A stretch of DNA of 64,000 nt, taken from positions 372,001 to 436,000 of the forward strand of contig JAEOAD010000015.1 of assembly GCA_036365145.1 (NCBI GenBank). Reading direction: 5' to 3'. Positions 13,501 to 27,200 of the stretch are shown here, piece after piece (position 1 is the first letter of the stretch; each line of letters opens with the position of its first letter). Source of the DNA: Orientallactaga sibirica. Taxonomy: Eukaryota > Chordata > Mammalia > Rodentia > Dipodidae. The position numbers and the translations under genes were made by a program. A model generated the notes under the pieces. The model did no database searches. It saw only the letters and a program-made list of their open reading frames with translations, and was not told the DNA's origin.

Positions 13501-15497
13501 GAACAGAGGGATCTTCCATTCCTTAGGTACAGGTCAACACGTGCACTGCACAGAGCATCATCAATTTCTTAAGTCAAGGTCAATACCTGCCTGCCCCAGA
13601 GGGTTCAACCATTCCTTATGTAAAGGTACACACCTGCATTGTACAGAGGGATCATCCTTTCCTAAGGTAAATGTAAACACCTGCAATGCACAGAGGGATC
13701 ATCCATTACTTAGGTTTTTGTGAACACGTGTATTGCACAGAGGAATCATCCATTCCTTATGTAAAGATCAACACCTGCAATGAACAGAGGGATCATATAT
13801 TTCTTAGGTAAAGGTCAACACCTGCATTGCACAGAAAGATCATCCATTCCTTAGGTAAAGGACAACACCTGCATTGCACAGAGGAATCATCGATTCCTTA
13901 GGTAAACGTAAACACCTCCATTGCACAGAAGGATCATCCTTTCCTTGGGTAAAGGTAAACACCTGCATTGAACATGGGCATTTTCCATTCCCTCAGTAAT
14001 AGTAAAGAACTGGAATTCACAGAGGGATCATCCCATTCCTTACATAAACTTAAACAGTTGCATGCACAGAGGGATCATCAATTGTTAGGTAAAGGTAAAC
14101 ACCTGCCTTGCACAGGGGGATCATCAATTCCTCAGATAAAGATCAACACCTGCTTTGAACAGAGGGATTATCCATTCCTTAAGTAAAGGTCAACACCTGC
14201 ATTGCACTCAGGAAACATCCATTCATTTAGTAAAGTTAAATACCTGCATTGAACAGAAGGATCTTCCATTCCTTATGTAATAGTAAACACCTGCAATGCA
14301 CAGAAGGATATTCCATTCCTTAGGTAAATGTAAACACCTGCATTGCACAGAGTGATCATCCATTCTTTAAGTAAATGTAAAACCTGCGTTGATCAGAGGG
14401 ATCATCCTTCCTTAGGTAAAGGTAAAGTCCTGCGTTGAAATCAGTCATCAGCCATTCCTTAAGTAAAAGGTAAACACATGCATTGAACACAGGGATCATC
14501 CATTTCTTATATAACAGAAAACACCTGCTTTGAACAGAGGGATCATCTAATCCTTAAGTAAAGATCAACAACTGCATTGCACAGAGGGATCATCCCATTC
14601 CTTATGTAAAGGTAAACACCTGCATTGCACAGAGGGATTACGCATTCCTTAGGTAAAGGTAAACACCTGAATCGCACAGAAGCATCATCCATTCCATAGG
14701 TAACTGTAAACACCTGCATTGAACAGAGGGATCATCCATTCCTTAGATAACGGTAAATCCCTGCATTGAACAGAGGGCTCATCTATTCTCTAGGGAAAGA
14801 TCAACAACTGCATTGCACAGAGGGATAATCCCATAACGTAGGTAAAGGTAAACACCTGCATTACACAGACGGATCATCAATTACTTAGGTATTGGTAAAC
14901 ACCTGCATTGAACAGAGGTATCATCCATTCCTCATATAACGGTAAATGCCTGCATTGAACCGAGGGATCATCTATTCCTTAGGTAAAAGACAACACGTGC
15001 ATGGAACAGAAGGATGATCCATTCCTTAGCTAAAGGTCAACATCAGCATTGCACAGAGGAATCTTCCATTCATTAGGTAAAGATTAAAACTTCCATTGCA
15101 CAGAGGAATCATCCTTTCCTTTGGTAAAGTTAAACACCTACATTGAACACAGGCATCTTCCATTCCTTAGGTAGTAGAAAACCCCTGCAATGTACAGAGG
15201 GATCATCCCATTTCTTAGGTAAAGATAAACGCCTGCCTTGCACCTAGGGATCATCAATTCCTTAGGGAAAGGTGAACAACTGCATTGTACAGAGGTATCA
15301 TCCATTCCTTAGGTAAAGGTCAACACCTGCCTGGCCCATAGGTTTTGGGCCCTGCCCGTTGTGAAGCCGAGTGGTTAGCCCAGCCAATCTTGGCCTACTC
15401 CCGGTAAGGCCTAGTCGAGCCTGAGTACCTGCCCTTGACTCAGCACCTAAGTTGAAACTGCCTCCACCCAGCTGCTGCTGACGTGATGAAATACTGT

Positions 15498-15607
15498 TGG
15501 CCCTTATACCTTTCTCTCATCCCCTCTTCCCACCCCCTTCCTCAAAGTATATTGGCCCTTATACCTTTCTCTCATCCCCTCTTCCCGCCCCCTTCCTCAA
15601 AACACAT
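15498..15607 (+). repeat. Two 55-bp direct repeats inside the LTR-like element
   Basis: A C/T-rich unit containing TTGGCCCTTATACC and CCCCTCTTCCC occurs twice, at about 15498-15552 and 15553-15607, with few differences. Tandem duplications in the upstream half are common in retroviral LTR enhancers. That role here is inferred from position only. Confidence 0.85.
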
Positions 15608-15631
15608 AAATATCTCTCCCCTGACAATAAA
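15605..15631 (+). promoter_or_regulatory. TATA-like box and polyadenylation signal of the LTR-like element
   Basis: CATAAATAT at 15605-15613 and AATAAA at 15626-15631 lie in the order and spacing expected around the U3/R border of compact LTRs. Both are on the plus strand and give the orientation of the element. Their activity is unknown. Confidence 0.5.
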
Positions 15632-17511
15632 CGACGAGTTTCGCTTTAGACGTTTCTCCGCGACTCAATGTGGCTTTTCTCCCCGGTGTTTTAGTGGGGG
15701 GAGGGGTTTGAGTCGGACACCTGTCTTCTCGCTCAGCCTCAAGAGAGAAACGGCTGGCCCGGCTCTCTCTCTCTTTTGCTCTACCTGCCGGTGTTGAGGG
15801 AAAAAAGCCCCGGCAATAGGGATCAGCTGTTCCTTATGTAATGTTAAACACCTGTATTGCACACAGGGAACATCCATTCCTTGGGTAAAGGTAAACACAT
15901 GCAATGCACAGAAGGATTATTCATTCCTAATGTAAATGTAAAAACCAGCAAAGCACAGAGGGAGCATCCATTCCTTTGTTAAAGGTAAACTCCTGCCTTC
16001 ATCAGAGGGATCTTCCATAACTAGGTAATAGTAAACACCTGCATTGCTCAGAGGGATTATCCATTCCCAAGGTAAAAGTCAACACCTGCATTGCACACAG
16101 GTATCATCCATTCCTTAGGTAAATTCAAAACCTGCCTGCCAGGATGGATTATCCATTCCTTATGTAAAGGTAAACACCTGCAATGCACAGAGGGATCATG
16201 CATTCCTTAGGGAAATGTAAACACCTGAATGAACAGAGGGATCATCCACGCCTTTGGTAAGGATAAACACCTGAATGGCACAGAGGGATCATCCATTCCT
16301 TAAGTAGAAACCTGCGTTGTACACAGGGATAATGCTTCTTTAGGTAAAGGTAAAGTCCTACATGGAACAGAGGGATATCTATGCCTTAGTTAAATATCAA
16401 CACCTGCATTGAACAGAGGGATCATCCAATCCTTAGTTAAGTTGAACACCTATATTGAACTGGTGTATCATTCATTACTTAGGTAAATGTCAACACCTGT
16501 CTATCCAAGAGGGATCATCCATTCCTTATATAAAGGTAAACACCTGCATTGCACACAGTAAACAACATTTCCTTTGGTAAAGGTAAACACTTGCATTGAA
16601 CAGATGGATCTTCCATTCCTTAGGTAATAGTGAACACCTGCAATGCACAGAGGGATCATCCATTCCTAAAGTAAATTTAAACACCTGCAATGCACAGAGC
16701 TATCATCCATTCCTTAGGTAAAGGTCAACACCTGCCTGGCCCAGAGGGATCATCCAATCCATATGTGAAGTTAAACACCTGCATTGAACACAGGGAACAT
16801 CTATTACTTTGGTAAAGGTAAAACCTGCATTGAACAGATGGATCATCCATTGCTTAGGTAAAGGTAAACACCTGCATTAAACACAGGGATCTTCCATTCC
16901 ATAGGTAATAGTAAACACCTGCAATGCACAGAGGGATCATCCATTCCTTAGGTAAGGGTAAACACTTGCATTGCACAGAGGGTTCTTTCATTCCTTAGGG
17001 TATAGTAAACACCTGCAATGTACAGAGGGATCATCCATTCCTAAGACAGATGTAAACACCTTCACTGAACAGAGGAATCATATATTCCTTACATAACGGT
17101 AAACACCTAAATTGAACAGAGGGATCATCCTTTCCTTAGATAACGATAAACACTGGCATTGAACAGAGAGATCTTCCATTCCTTAGATAAAGGTCAACAC
17201 CTGCCTGGCCCAGAGGGATCATCCACTCCATATGTGAAGTTAAACACCTGCATTGAACACAGGGAACATCTATTACTTTGGTAAAGGTAAACACCTTCAC
17301 TGAACAGAGGGATCATACATTCCTTAGATAACAGGAAACACCTGCATTGAACAGAGGGATCATCCTTTCCTTAGATAACAATAAACACCTGCATTGAACA
17401 GAGGGATCTTCCATTCCTTAGGTAAAGGTCAACACCTGCCTGGCCCAGAGGGATCATCCATCCCTTATGTAAAGTTAAACACCTGCATAGCACACAGAGA
17501 ACATCCATTCC

Positions 17512-17563
17512 TTTTTTTTTTAAATATTTCATTTATTTATGAGAGAGATACAGAAATAGGCAG

Positions 17564-17606
<43 letters not shown>

Positions 17607-17771
17607 GAGAAAGAATGGGTGCGCCAGGGCCTCCAGCCACTGCAAACGAACTCCAGATGCATGCATCCCCTTGTGCATCTGGCTTATGTGGGTCCTGGAG
17701 AATCGAGCCTCGAACCGGGGTCCGTAGGCTTCATAGGCAAGCGTTTAACCGCTAAGCCATCTCTCCAGCCC
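17512..17771 (-). mobile_element. B2-superfamily SINE, independent insertion
   Basis: Same family as the other four but inserted at a different monomer position. The target-site duplication CATCCATTCC is at 17502-17511 and 17772-17781, with an ambiguous T-run after both copies. Box A (TTAGCGGTTAAACG) and box B (GGTTCGAGG) on the element strand are intact, with CpGs kept. The tail holds an expanded (GA)n tract at about 17568-17611 on the plus strand. A close empty site is at about 49,270-49,320, where the same GCATAGCACACAGAGAAC monomer has no insert. This appears to be a fairly young insertion. Confidence 0.92.
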
Positions 17772-17781
17772 CATCCATTCC

Positions 17782-20700
17782 TTTTTTAAAGGTAAACACC
17801 TGCATTGAACAGAGGGACCTTCCATTCCTTAGATAACGGTAAACACCTGCATTTAACAGAGGGATCATCTACACCTTAGGTAAAGGTCAACAACTGCATT
17901 GAACAGAAGGATCATCCATTCCCGAAGTAAAGGTAAACACCAGCATTGTACGTAGGTATCTTCCATTCCTGAGGTAATGGTCAACATTTGCAATGCACAG
18001 AGGTATCATCCCATTCCTTACATAAAAGTAAACACCTGCATGGAAAGGAGGGATCATCCATTCCTTAGGTAAAGGTAAACACCTTCCTTGCACAAAGGGT
18101 TTTTCCATTCCTTACGTAAGAGGTGAGCATATGCATTGCACAGAGAGGTCACGAATTACTTACGTAAAGATCAACACATGCATTGAATAGAGGGATCATC
18201 CATTTTTAGGTAAAGGTAAACAACTGCATTGCACAGAGGGATCATCCATTCCTTAGGTAAAGGTCAACACTTGTCAGGACCAGAGGGATCATCCATTACT
18301 TATGTAAACGTAAACACCTGCATTGGTCAGATGCATCTTCAATTCCTTTGGTAATAGTAAACACCTGAAATGCACAGAGGGATCATCTATTCCTAAGGTA
18401 AACGTAAGCACCTGCAATGCACAGAGGGATCATCCTTCTTTAGGTGAAGATAAACACCTGCGTTGAACAGAGGTATCATTCATTCCTTAGGTAACGGTTA
18501 ACACCTGCATTGAACAGAGGGATTATCCATTCCTTAGCAAAAGGTAAACGCTTGAATTGCAAAGAGGAATCATCCATTCCTCAAGTAAAGGTAATCACCA
18601 GCATTGAACATAGGCTTCTTCCATTCCTTAGGTAATAGTAAACACCTGACATGCACAGAGAGATCATCCCAATCCGTACATAGACGTAAACAAGTGCGTT
18701 GAACAAAGCGATCATCCATTCCGTAGGTATCAGTAAAAACCTGCATTGAACCGAGGGATAATTTATTCCTTAGGAAAATTCAACACCTGTATAGCACAGG
18801 GGGATCATCCCATTCCTAAGGCAAAGGTAAACACCTGCATTGCACAGATGGATCATCCATTTCTTAGGCAAAGGTAACCCCGTGCATTGCACAGAGGTAT
18901 CATCCATTTCTTAGATAACTGTAAACACCTATATTGAACAGAGCCATCATACATTCCTTAGATAACCGTAAAGACCTGCATTGAACAGAGGGGTCATCTA
19001 TTCCTAAGGTAACGATCAACACCTGCATTGCATAGAGGGATCATCCCATTCCTTATGTAAAGGACAACACCGGCATTGCACAGAGGGATCATCCATTCCT
19101 TATGTAATGGTAAACAAGTGCATTGAACAGAGGGATCATCTATTCCTTAGGTAAAGATCAACACCTGCATAGCACAGAGGGATCATACCATTCCTTAGGT
19201 AAAGGTAAACACCTGCAGTGCACAGAGGGATCATCCATTCCTTAGATAATGGAAAACTCCTTCATTGAACAGAGGGATCATCCATTCCTTAGGTAAAGAT
19301 CAACACCTGCATAGCACAGAGGGATCATCCCATTCTTTAGGTAACGGAAAACACCGGCATAGAAGAGAGGGATCATACATTCCTTTGAAACCGGCAAACA
19401 CCTGCATTGAAGGGAAGGCTCATTTATTCCTTACATAATGGTAAACATGTACATTGAACAGAGGGATCATCTATTCCTTACATTAAGATCAACACTTGCA
19501 TTGCACAGAGGATCTTCATTTCATTAGGTGATAGTAAACACCTGCAATGCACAGAAGGATCATCCATTCCTAAGGTAAATGTAAACACCTGCAATTCACA
19601 CAGGGATAATCCATTCCTTAGGTAATGGTAAACACCTGCAAAGCACAGAGTGATCATCCATTCCTTAGGTAAGGGTAAACACCTGCATTGCACAGAGGTT
19701 TCATCTTTCTTTAGGTAAAGGTAAACACTTGCGTTGAACAGTGAATCATCTATTCCTTAGGTAAAGATCAACACCTGCATTGCACAGCAGGATCATCCCA
19801 TTCCTTAGGTAAAGTTAAGCACCTGTATTGCACAGAGGAATCATCAAGTCCTCAGGTAAAGTAAATACCTGCATTGCCCAGAGGGATCATCCCGTCCTCA
19901 AGTAAAGGTAAACAGCAGCATTTGACATAGGCATCTTCCATTCCTTAGGTAATAGTAAATACCTGCAATGCACTGAGGAATCATCCATGTCTAAGCCAAT
20001 TTTAAACACCTGCAATGCACAGCGGGATTATAAATTCCTTAGATGATGGTACACACCTGCATCGAAATGAGGGATTATCATTTCCTTAGGTAAAGATCAA
20101 TACCTGCATTGCAAAGAGGGGTATTCCCATTCGTTAGTTAAAGATGAACACCTGAATTTACAGAGGGATCACCCATTCCTTAGGTAATGGTAAACACCTG
20201 CAATGAACAGAGGGATCATCCAATCCTTAGATAACAGTAAACACCTGCATTGAATAGAGGGATCATTAATTCCTTAGGTAAAGATTCACACCAGCATTGC
20301 ACATAGGGCTCATTCATAAAGGTCAACACCTGCATTGCACCGAATGATCATCCATTCCTTATGTCAAGGACAAGACCTGTAATACACAGAGGGGTCTTCC
20401 ATTCATTAGGTAAAGATAAACACTTCCATTGCACAGAGGAATCATCCTTTCCTTAGGTAAAGGTAAACACCAGCATTGAACGTAGGCTTCTTCCACTCTT
20501 TAGGTAATAGAAAACATCTGCAATTCACAGAGGGATCATCCCATTCCTTAGATATCAGTAAACACCTGCATGGAAAAGAGGGATCACCCATTCCTTAGGT
20601 AAAGGTAAACACCTGCAGTGCACAGAGGGATCATCTGTTCCTTAGGTAAAGAACAGCACCTGCATTTCACAGAGATATCATCCATTCTTTAGGTAAAGTT

Positions 20701-23700
20701 CAACACCTGCCTTGCCCAGAGGTATCATAAATTCCTTATGTAGTGGTAAAAACATGCATTGCACACAGGGGACATCCATTCCTTTCATAAAGGGAAACAC
20801 CTGAATTGAACAGAGGGATCTTCCATTCCTTAAGTAATGTAAACCCCTGCAATGCACAGACACATCATCCATTCTTTAAGTAATAGTAAACACCTGCATT
20901 GAACAGAGGGACCTTCCATTCCTTAGATAACGGTAAACACCTGCATTGAACAGAGGGATCATCCTCACTTTAGGTAAAGTTCAACATCTGCATTGAACAG
21001 AAGGATCATCCATTCCCGAGGTAAAGGTAAACACCAGCATTTTACATAGTTATCTTCCATTCCTGAGGTAATGGTAGACATTTGCAATGCACAGAGTGAT
21101 CATCCATTTCTTAGGTAACTGTAAACACCTATATTGAACAGAGCGATCGTACATTCCTTAGATAATGGTAAAGACCTGCATTGAACAGAGGGGTAATCTA
21201 TTCCTTAGGTAAAGATCAACACCTGCATTGCATAGAGGGATCATCCCATTACTTATGTAAAGGTCAACACATGCATTGAATAGAGGGATCATCCATTTCT
21301 TAGGTAAAGGTAAACAACTGCATTACACAGAGGGATCATCCATTCCTTAGGTAAAGGTCAACACTTGCCAGGCCCAGAGGGATCATCCATTACTTACGTA
21401 AATGTAAACACCTGCATTGGTCATAGGCATCTTCAATTCCTTTGGTAATAGTAAACACCTGAAATGCACAGAGGGATCATCTATTCCTAAGGTAATCGTA
21501 AGCACCTGCAATGCACAGAGGGATCATCCTTCTTTAGGTGAAATGAAACACCTGCATTGAACAGAATTATCATCCATTCCTTAGGTAACGGTTAACACAT
21601 GCATTAAACACAGGGATCATCCATTCCTTAGAAAAAGGTAAACACTTGAATTGCAAAGAGGAATCATCCATTCCTCAAGTAAAGGTAATCACCAGCATTG
21701 AACATAGGCTTCTTCCATTCCTTAGGTAATAGTAAACACCTGACATGCACAGAGGTATCATCCCAATCCGTACATAGACGTAAACAAGTGTGTTGAACAA
21801 AGCAATCATCCATTCCTTAGCTATCAGTAAAAACCTGCATTGAACAGAGGGATAATTTATTCCTTAGGTAAATTCAACACCTGTATAGCACAGGGGGATC
21901 ATCCCATTCCTAAGGAAAAGGTAAACACCTGCATTGCACAGATGGATCATCCATTTCTTAGGCAAAGGTAACCCCGTGCATTGCACAGAGGGATCATCCA
22001 TTTCTTAGGTAACTGTAAACACCTATATTGAACAGAGCGATCATACATTCCTTAGATAAAGGTAAAGACTTACATTGAACAGAGGGGTCATCTATTCCTT
22101 AGGTAAAGATTAACACCTGCATTGCACAGAGGGATCATCCCATTCCTTAGGTAAAGGGCAACACCTGCATTGCACAGAGGGATCATCCATTCCTTATGTA
22201 ATGGTAAACACCTGCATTGAACAGAGAGATCGTCCAATCCTTACATAAAGGTAAACACCTGCATTGAACAGAGGGATCACCTATTTCTTAGATAAAGATC
22301 AACACGTGCATTGCACAGAGGGATCATTCATACCATAGGTAAGGGTGAACACCTGCATTGCACAGAAGGATCATCCATTCCTTAGGTGAAGGACAACACC
22401 TGAAATACACAGAGGCATACTCCATTAATTAGGTCAAGATAACCACCTCCATTTCACAGAGGAATCATCCTTTCCTTAGGTAAAGGTAAACACCTGCATT
22501 GAACATAGGCTTCTTCCATTCCTTAGGTAATAGTAAACACCTGCAATGCACAGAAAGATCCTCCCATTTCTTGCATAAACTTAAATACCTGCATGGAACA
22601 GAGTACCATCCATTCCTTAGGTAAATATAAACACCTGCTTTTCACAGAGTGATCATCCATTCTTTATGTAAAGGTGCATACCTGCATTGCATAGAGGGAA
22701 CATTCATTCCTTAGGTAAAGATCAGCACCTGCATTGAACAGAGGGATCATCCCATTCCTTAGTTAAAGGGAAACACTTGCCTTGCACAGAGGGATCATCC
22801 ATTCCTTAGGGAAAGGTGAACAACGGCATTGTACAGAGGGATCATCCATTCCTTAGGTAAAAGGTCAAAACCTGCATTGCACAGAGGTATCATCACTTCC
22901 TTAGGTAAAGGTCAACACCTGCCTGGCCCAGAGGGATCATCTATTCCTTATGTAATGATAAACACCTGTATTGCACAAAGGGAACATCCATTCCTTGGGT
23001 AAAGGTAAACACCTGCAATGAACTGAGGGATATTCCATTCCTTAGGTAACAGTAAATACCTGCAATGCACAGAAGGATTATTTGTTCCTAAGATAAATGT
23101 AAAAACCTGCAATGCACAGAGGGAGCATCCATTCCTTTGTTAAAGGTAAACTCCTGCCTTCATCAGAGGGATCTTCCATAACTAGGTAATAGTAAACACC
23201 TACATCGCACAGAGGGATTATCCATTCCTAAGGTAAAAGTCAACACCTACATTGCACACAGGTATCATCCATTCCTTAGGTAAATTCAACACCTGCCTGC
23301 CCAGATGGATTATCCATTCCTTATGTAAAGGTAAACACCTGCAATGCACAGAGGGATCATCCATTTCTTAGGGAAATGTAAACACCTGAATGAACAGAGG
23401 GATCATCCATGCCTTCGGTAAGGGTAAACACGTGAATGGCACAGAGGGATCATCTATTCCTTAAGTAGAAACCTGCGTTGAACAGAGGGATAATGCTTCT
23501 TTAGGTAAAGGTAAAGACCTACATGGAACACAGGGATCATCTGTGCCTTAGTTAAATATCTACACCTGCATTGAACAGAGGGATCATCCAATCCTTAGGT
23601 AAGTTGAACACCTATATTGAACAGGTGTATCATTCATTACTTAGGTAAATATCAACACCTGCCTATCCAAGAGAGATCATCCATTCCTTATATAAAGGTA

Positions 23701-24100
23701 AAAACCTGCATATATTGCACAGAGGGTTCTTTCATTCCTTAGGGTATAGTAAACACCTGCAATGTACAGAAGGATCATCCATTCTTAAGACAAATGTAAA
23801 CACCTGCAATGCACAGAGGCATCATCCATTCCTTAGGTAACTGTAAACACCTTCACTGAATAGAGGGATCATACCTTCCTTAGATAACGGTAAACACCTG
23901 CATTGAACAGAGGGATCATCCTTTCCTTAGGTAAAGGTCAACACCTGACAGGCCCATCCATACCTTATGTAAAGGTAAACACCTGCATTGCACACACGGA
24001 ACATCCCTTCCTTAAGGAAAAGTAAACACGTGCAATGCACAGAGGGATCATACATTCCTTAGGTAAAGTTAAACACCTGGTTTGCACTGAGTGATCATCC
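17782..24100 (+). repeat. Higher-order block series V-Q-R-S, copy 2 (rearranged)
   Basis: Q variants run from 17,887 to about 19,100. V variants follow (about 19.7-20.98 kb), then Q again at 20,981, R at 22,387 and S at 22,922. R to S is only 535 bp here, against about 2.2 kb in the copies at 13 and 45 kb, so an internal part is missing. Another deletion joint lies near 23,710, where GCATATATTGCAC joins two monomers that are far apart in the 16.5-17.0 kb copy. Confidence 0.65.
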
Positions 24101-24229
24101 ATTCTTTAGGTAAAGGGCAACACCTGCATTGCACAGAGGGATCATCCATTCCTTAGATAAAGGTAAACACCTGCATTGAACAGAGGGATCACCTATTTCT
24201 TAGATAAAGATCAACACGTGCATTGCACA

Positions 24230-27200
24230 GAGCGATCATCCATACCGAAGGTAAGGGTGAACACCTGCATTGCACAGAAGAATCATCCATTCCTTAGGTG
24301 AAGAACAACACCTGAAATACACAGAGGCATACTTCATTCATTAGGTAAAGGTAACCACCTCCATTTCACAGAGGAATCATCCTTGCCTTAGGTAAAGGTA
24401 AACACCTGCATTGAACATAGGCTTCTTCCATTCCTTAGGTAATAGTAAACACCTGCAATGCACAGAGAGATCCTCCCATTCCTTGCATAAACTTAAATAC
24501 CTGCATGAAACCGGCGGATCATCTATTCCTTAGGTAAATATAAACACCTGCTTTTCACAGAGTGATCATCCATTCCTTATGTAAAGGTGAACACCTGCAT
24601 TGCATAGAGGGAACATCCATTCCTTAGGTAAAGATCAGCACCTGCATTGAACAGAGGGATCTTCCATTCCTTAGGTACAGGTCAACACCTGCACTGCACA
24701 GAGCATCATCAATTCCTTAAGTCAAGGTCAATACCTGCCTGCCCCAGAGGGTTCAACCATTCCTTATGTAAAGGTACACACCTGCATTGTACAGAGGGAT
24801 CATCCTTTCCTAAGGTAAATGTAAACACATGCAATGCACAGAGGGACCATCCATTACTTAGGTTTTTGTGAACACCTGTATTGCCCAGAGGGATCATCCA
24901 TTCCTTATGTAAAGTTCAACACCTGCATTGAACAGAGGGATCATATATTTCTTAGGTAAAGGTCAACACCTGCATTGCACAGAAAGATCTTCCATTCCTT
25001 AGGTAAAGGACAACACCTGCATTGCACAGAGGAGTCATCCATTCTTAGGTAAAGGTAAGCACCTCCATTGCACAGAAGGATCATCCTTTCCTTACGGAAA
25101 GGTAAACACCAGCATTGAACATGGGCATTTTCCATTCCCTCAGTAATAGTAAACACCTGCAATTCACAGAGGAATCATCCCATTCCTTACATAATCTTAA
25201 ACAATTGCATGCACAGAGGGATCATCAATTGCTTAGGTAAAGGTAAACACCGGACTTGCACAGGGGGATCATCCATTCCTCAGGTAAACATCAACACCTG
25301 AATTGAACAGAGGGATCATCCATTCCTTAAGTAAAGGTCAACACCTGCATTACACTCAGGAAACATCCATTCATTTCGTAAACGTAAACACCTGCATTGA
25401 ACAGAAGAATCTACCATTCCTTATGTAACAGTGAACACCTGCAATGCACAGAAGGATATTCCATTCTTAAGTAAATGTAAACACCTGCATTGCACAGAGG
25501 GATCATCCATTCTTTAAGTAAATGTAAAACCTGTGTTGATCAGAAGGATCATCCTTCCTTAGGTAAAGGTAAAGACCTGCGTTGAAATCAGTTATGAGCC
25601 ATTCCTTAGGTAAAGGTAAACACATGCATTGAACACAGGGATCATCCATTCCTTATATAACAGAAAACACCTGCTTTGAAAAGAGGGATCATCTAATCCT
25701 TAGGAAAAGATCAACTACTGCATTGCACAGAGGGATCATCCCATTCCTTATGTAAAGGTAAACACCTGCATTGCACAGAGGGATTACGCATTCCTTAGGT
25801 AAAGGTAAACACCTGAATTGCACAGAAGGATCATCTATTCCATAGGTAACTGTAAACACCTGCATTGAACAGAGGGATCATCCATTCTTTAAGTAATGGT
25901 CAACACCTGCATTGCAGTCAGGAAACATCCATTTGTTTCGTAAAGGTAAACACCTGCATTGAACAGAAGGATCGTCCATTACTTATGTAATAGTAAACAC
26001 CTGCAATGCACAGAAGGATATTCCATTCCTTAAGTAAATGTAAACACCTGCATTGCACAGAGGGATCATCCATTCTTTAAGCAAATCTAAAAGCTGCGTT
26101 GATCAGAGGGATCATCCTTCCATAGGTAAAGGTAAAGACCTGCGTTGAAATCAGTTATCAGCCATTCCTTAGGTAACGGTAAACACATGCATTGAACACA
26201 GGGATAATCCATTCCTTATATAACAGAAAACACCTGCTTTGAACAGAGGGATCATCTAATCCTTAGGTAAAGATCAACAACTGCATTGCACAGAGGGATC
26301 ATCCCATTCCTTATGTAAAGTTAAACACCTGCATTGCACAGAGGGATTATGCATTCCTTAGGTGAAGGTAAACACGTGAATTGCACAGAAGGATCATCCA
26401 TTCCATAGGTAACTGTAAACACCTGCATTGAACAGAGGTATCATCATTCCTTAGATAATGGTAAACCCCTGCATTGAACAGAGGACTCATCTATTCTCTA
26501 GGTAAAGATCAACAACTGCATTTCACAGAGGGATCATCCCTTAACGTAGGTAAAGGTAAACACCTGCATTACACAGAGGGATCATCAATTACTTAGGTAT
26601 TGGTAAACACCTGCATTGAACAGAGGTATCATCCATTCCTCATATAACGGTAAATGCCTGCTTTGAACAGAGGGATCATCTATTCCTTAGGTAAAGGTCA
26701 ACACCTGCATTGCATAGAGGGATCATCTATTCCTTAGGTAAAAGTCAACACCTGCATGGAACTGAAGGATGATCCATTCCTTAGGTAAAGGTCAACACGA
26801 GCATTGCACAGAGGAATCTTCCATTCATTAGTTAAAGATAAAAACGTCCATTGCACAGAGGAATCATCCTTTCCTTTGGTAAAGTTAAACACCTGCTTTG
26901 AACATAGGCATCTTCCATTCCTTAGGTAATAATAAACCCCTGCAATGCACAGAGGGATCATCCCATTCCTTAGGTAAAGGTAAACACCTGCCTTGGGCAG
27001 AGGGATCATCCATTCCTTAGGGAAAGGTGAACAACTGCATTGTACAGAGGGATCATCCATTCCTTATGTAAAAGGTCAAAACCTGCATTGCACAGATGTA
27101 TCATCCAATCCGTAGGTAAAGGTCAACACCTGCCTGGCCCAGAGGGATCATCTATTCCTTATGTAATGTTAAACACCTGTATTGCACACAGGGAACATCC

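Larger units (their letters stand above)
15343..15815 (+). mobile_element. Solo-LTR-like endogenous retroviral insertion
   Basis: 473 bp of non-satellite, CpG-containing sequence are flanked by the 5-bp repeat ATAGG at 15338-15342 and 15816-15820. Removing it restores a normal S-type monomer. Inside are two 55-bp direct repeats, a TATA-like CATAAATAT, a polyadenylation signal AATAAA and a C/T-rich downstream part, in the order U3, R, U5. The right end is GGCA, as expected for an LTR. The left end reads TTTTGGGCCC, so the canonical TG lies three bases inside, which is odd. No primer-binding site or internal genes follow, so this would be a solo LTR. The family is not identified; a 5-bp duplication does not settle the class. 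Short frames across it are not genes. Confidence 0.7.
10530..17480 (+). repeat. Higher-order block V-Q-R-S, copy 1
   Basis: V (GATGGTACACACTTGCATC) is at about 10,895. Q (TCAACAACTGCATTGAACAG) is at 11,841. R (TGAAGGACAACACCTGAAAT) is at 13,151. S (CCTGGCCCA) is at 15,330, where it is split by the LTR-like insertion. V recurs near 20,040 and Q at 20,981, both about 9.14 kb downstream. The 13,151-13,740 stretch recurs about 11.15 kb downstream with near identity. After the LTR the order of copies 2.35-3.4 kb resumes, with one or two monomers missing next to the insertion. Confidence 0.7.

Noticed and set aside
15483..15904. Open frames on both strands over the LTR-like element
   Set aside because: They run across LTR sequence or from LTR into satellite, have no known domain, and the element is non-coding by structure.
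26734..27060. Longest minus-strand open frame (108 codons) as a repeat-protein gene
   Set aside because: The same pattern arises wherever variants remove the stops of the repeat. In the consensus one minus-strand phase meets TAA in every unit. The other two form a frame of about 33 codons from ATG to TGA (MDDPSV start, YLRNG end). Since 47 is not a multiple of 3 the phase rotates, and frames are not conserved between block copies.
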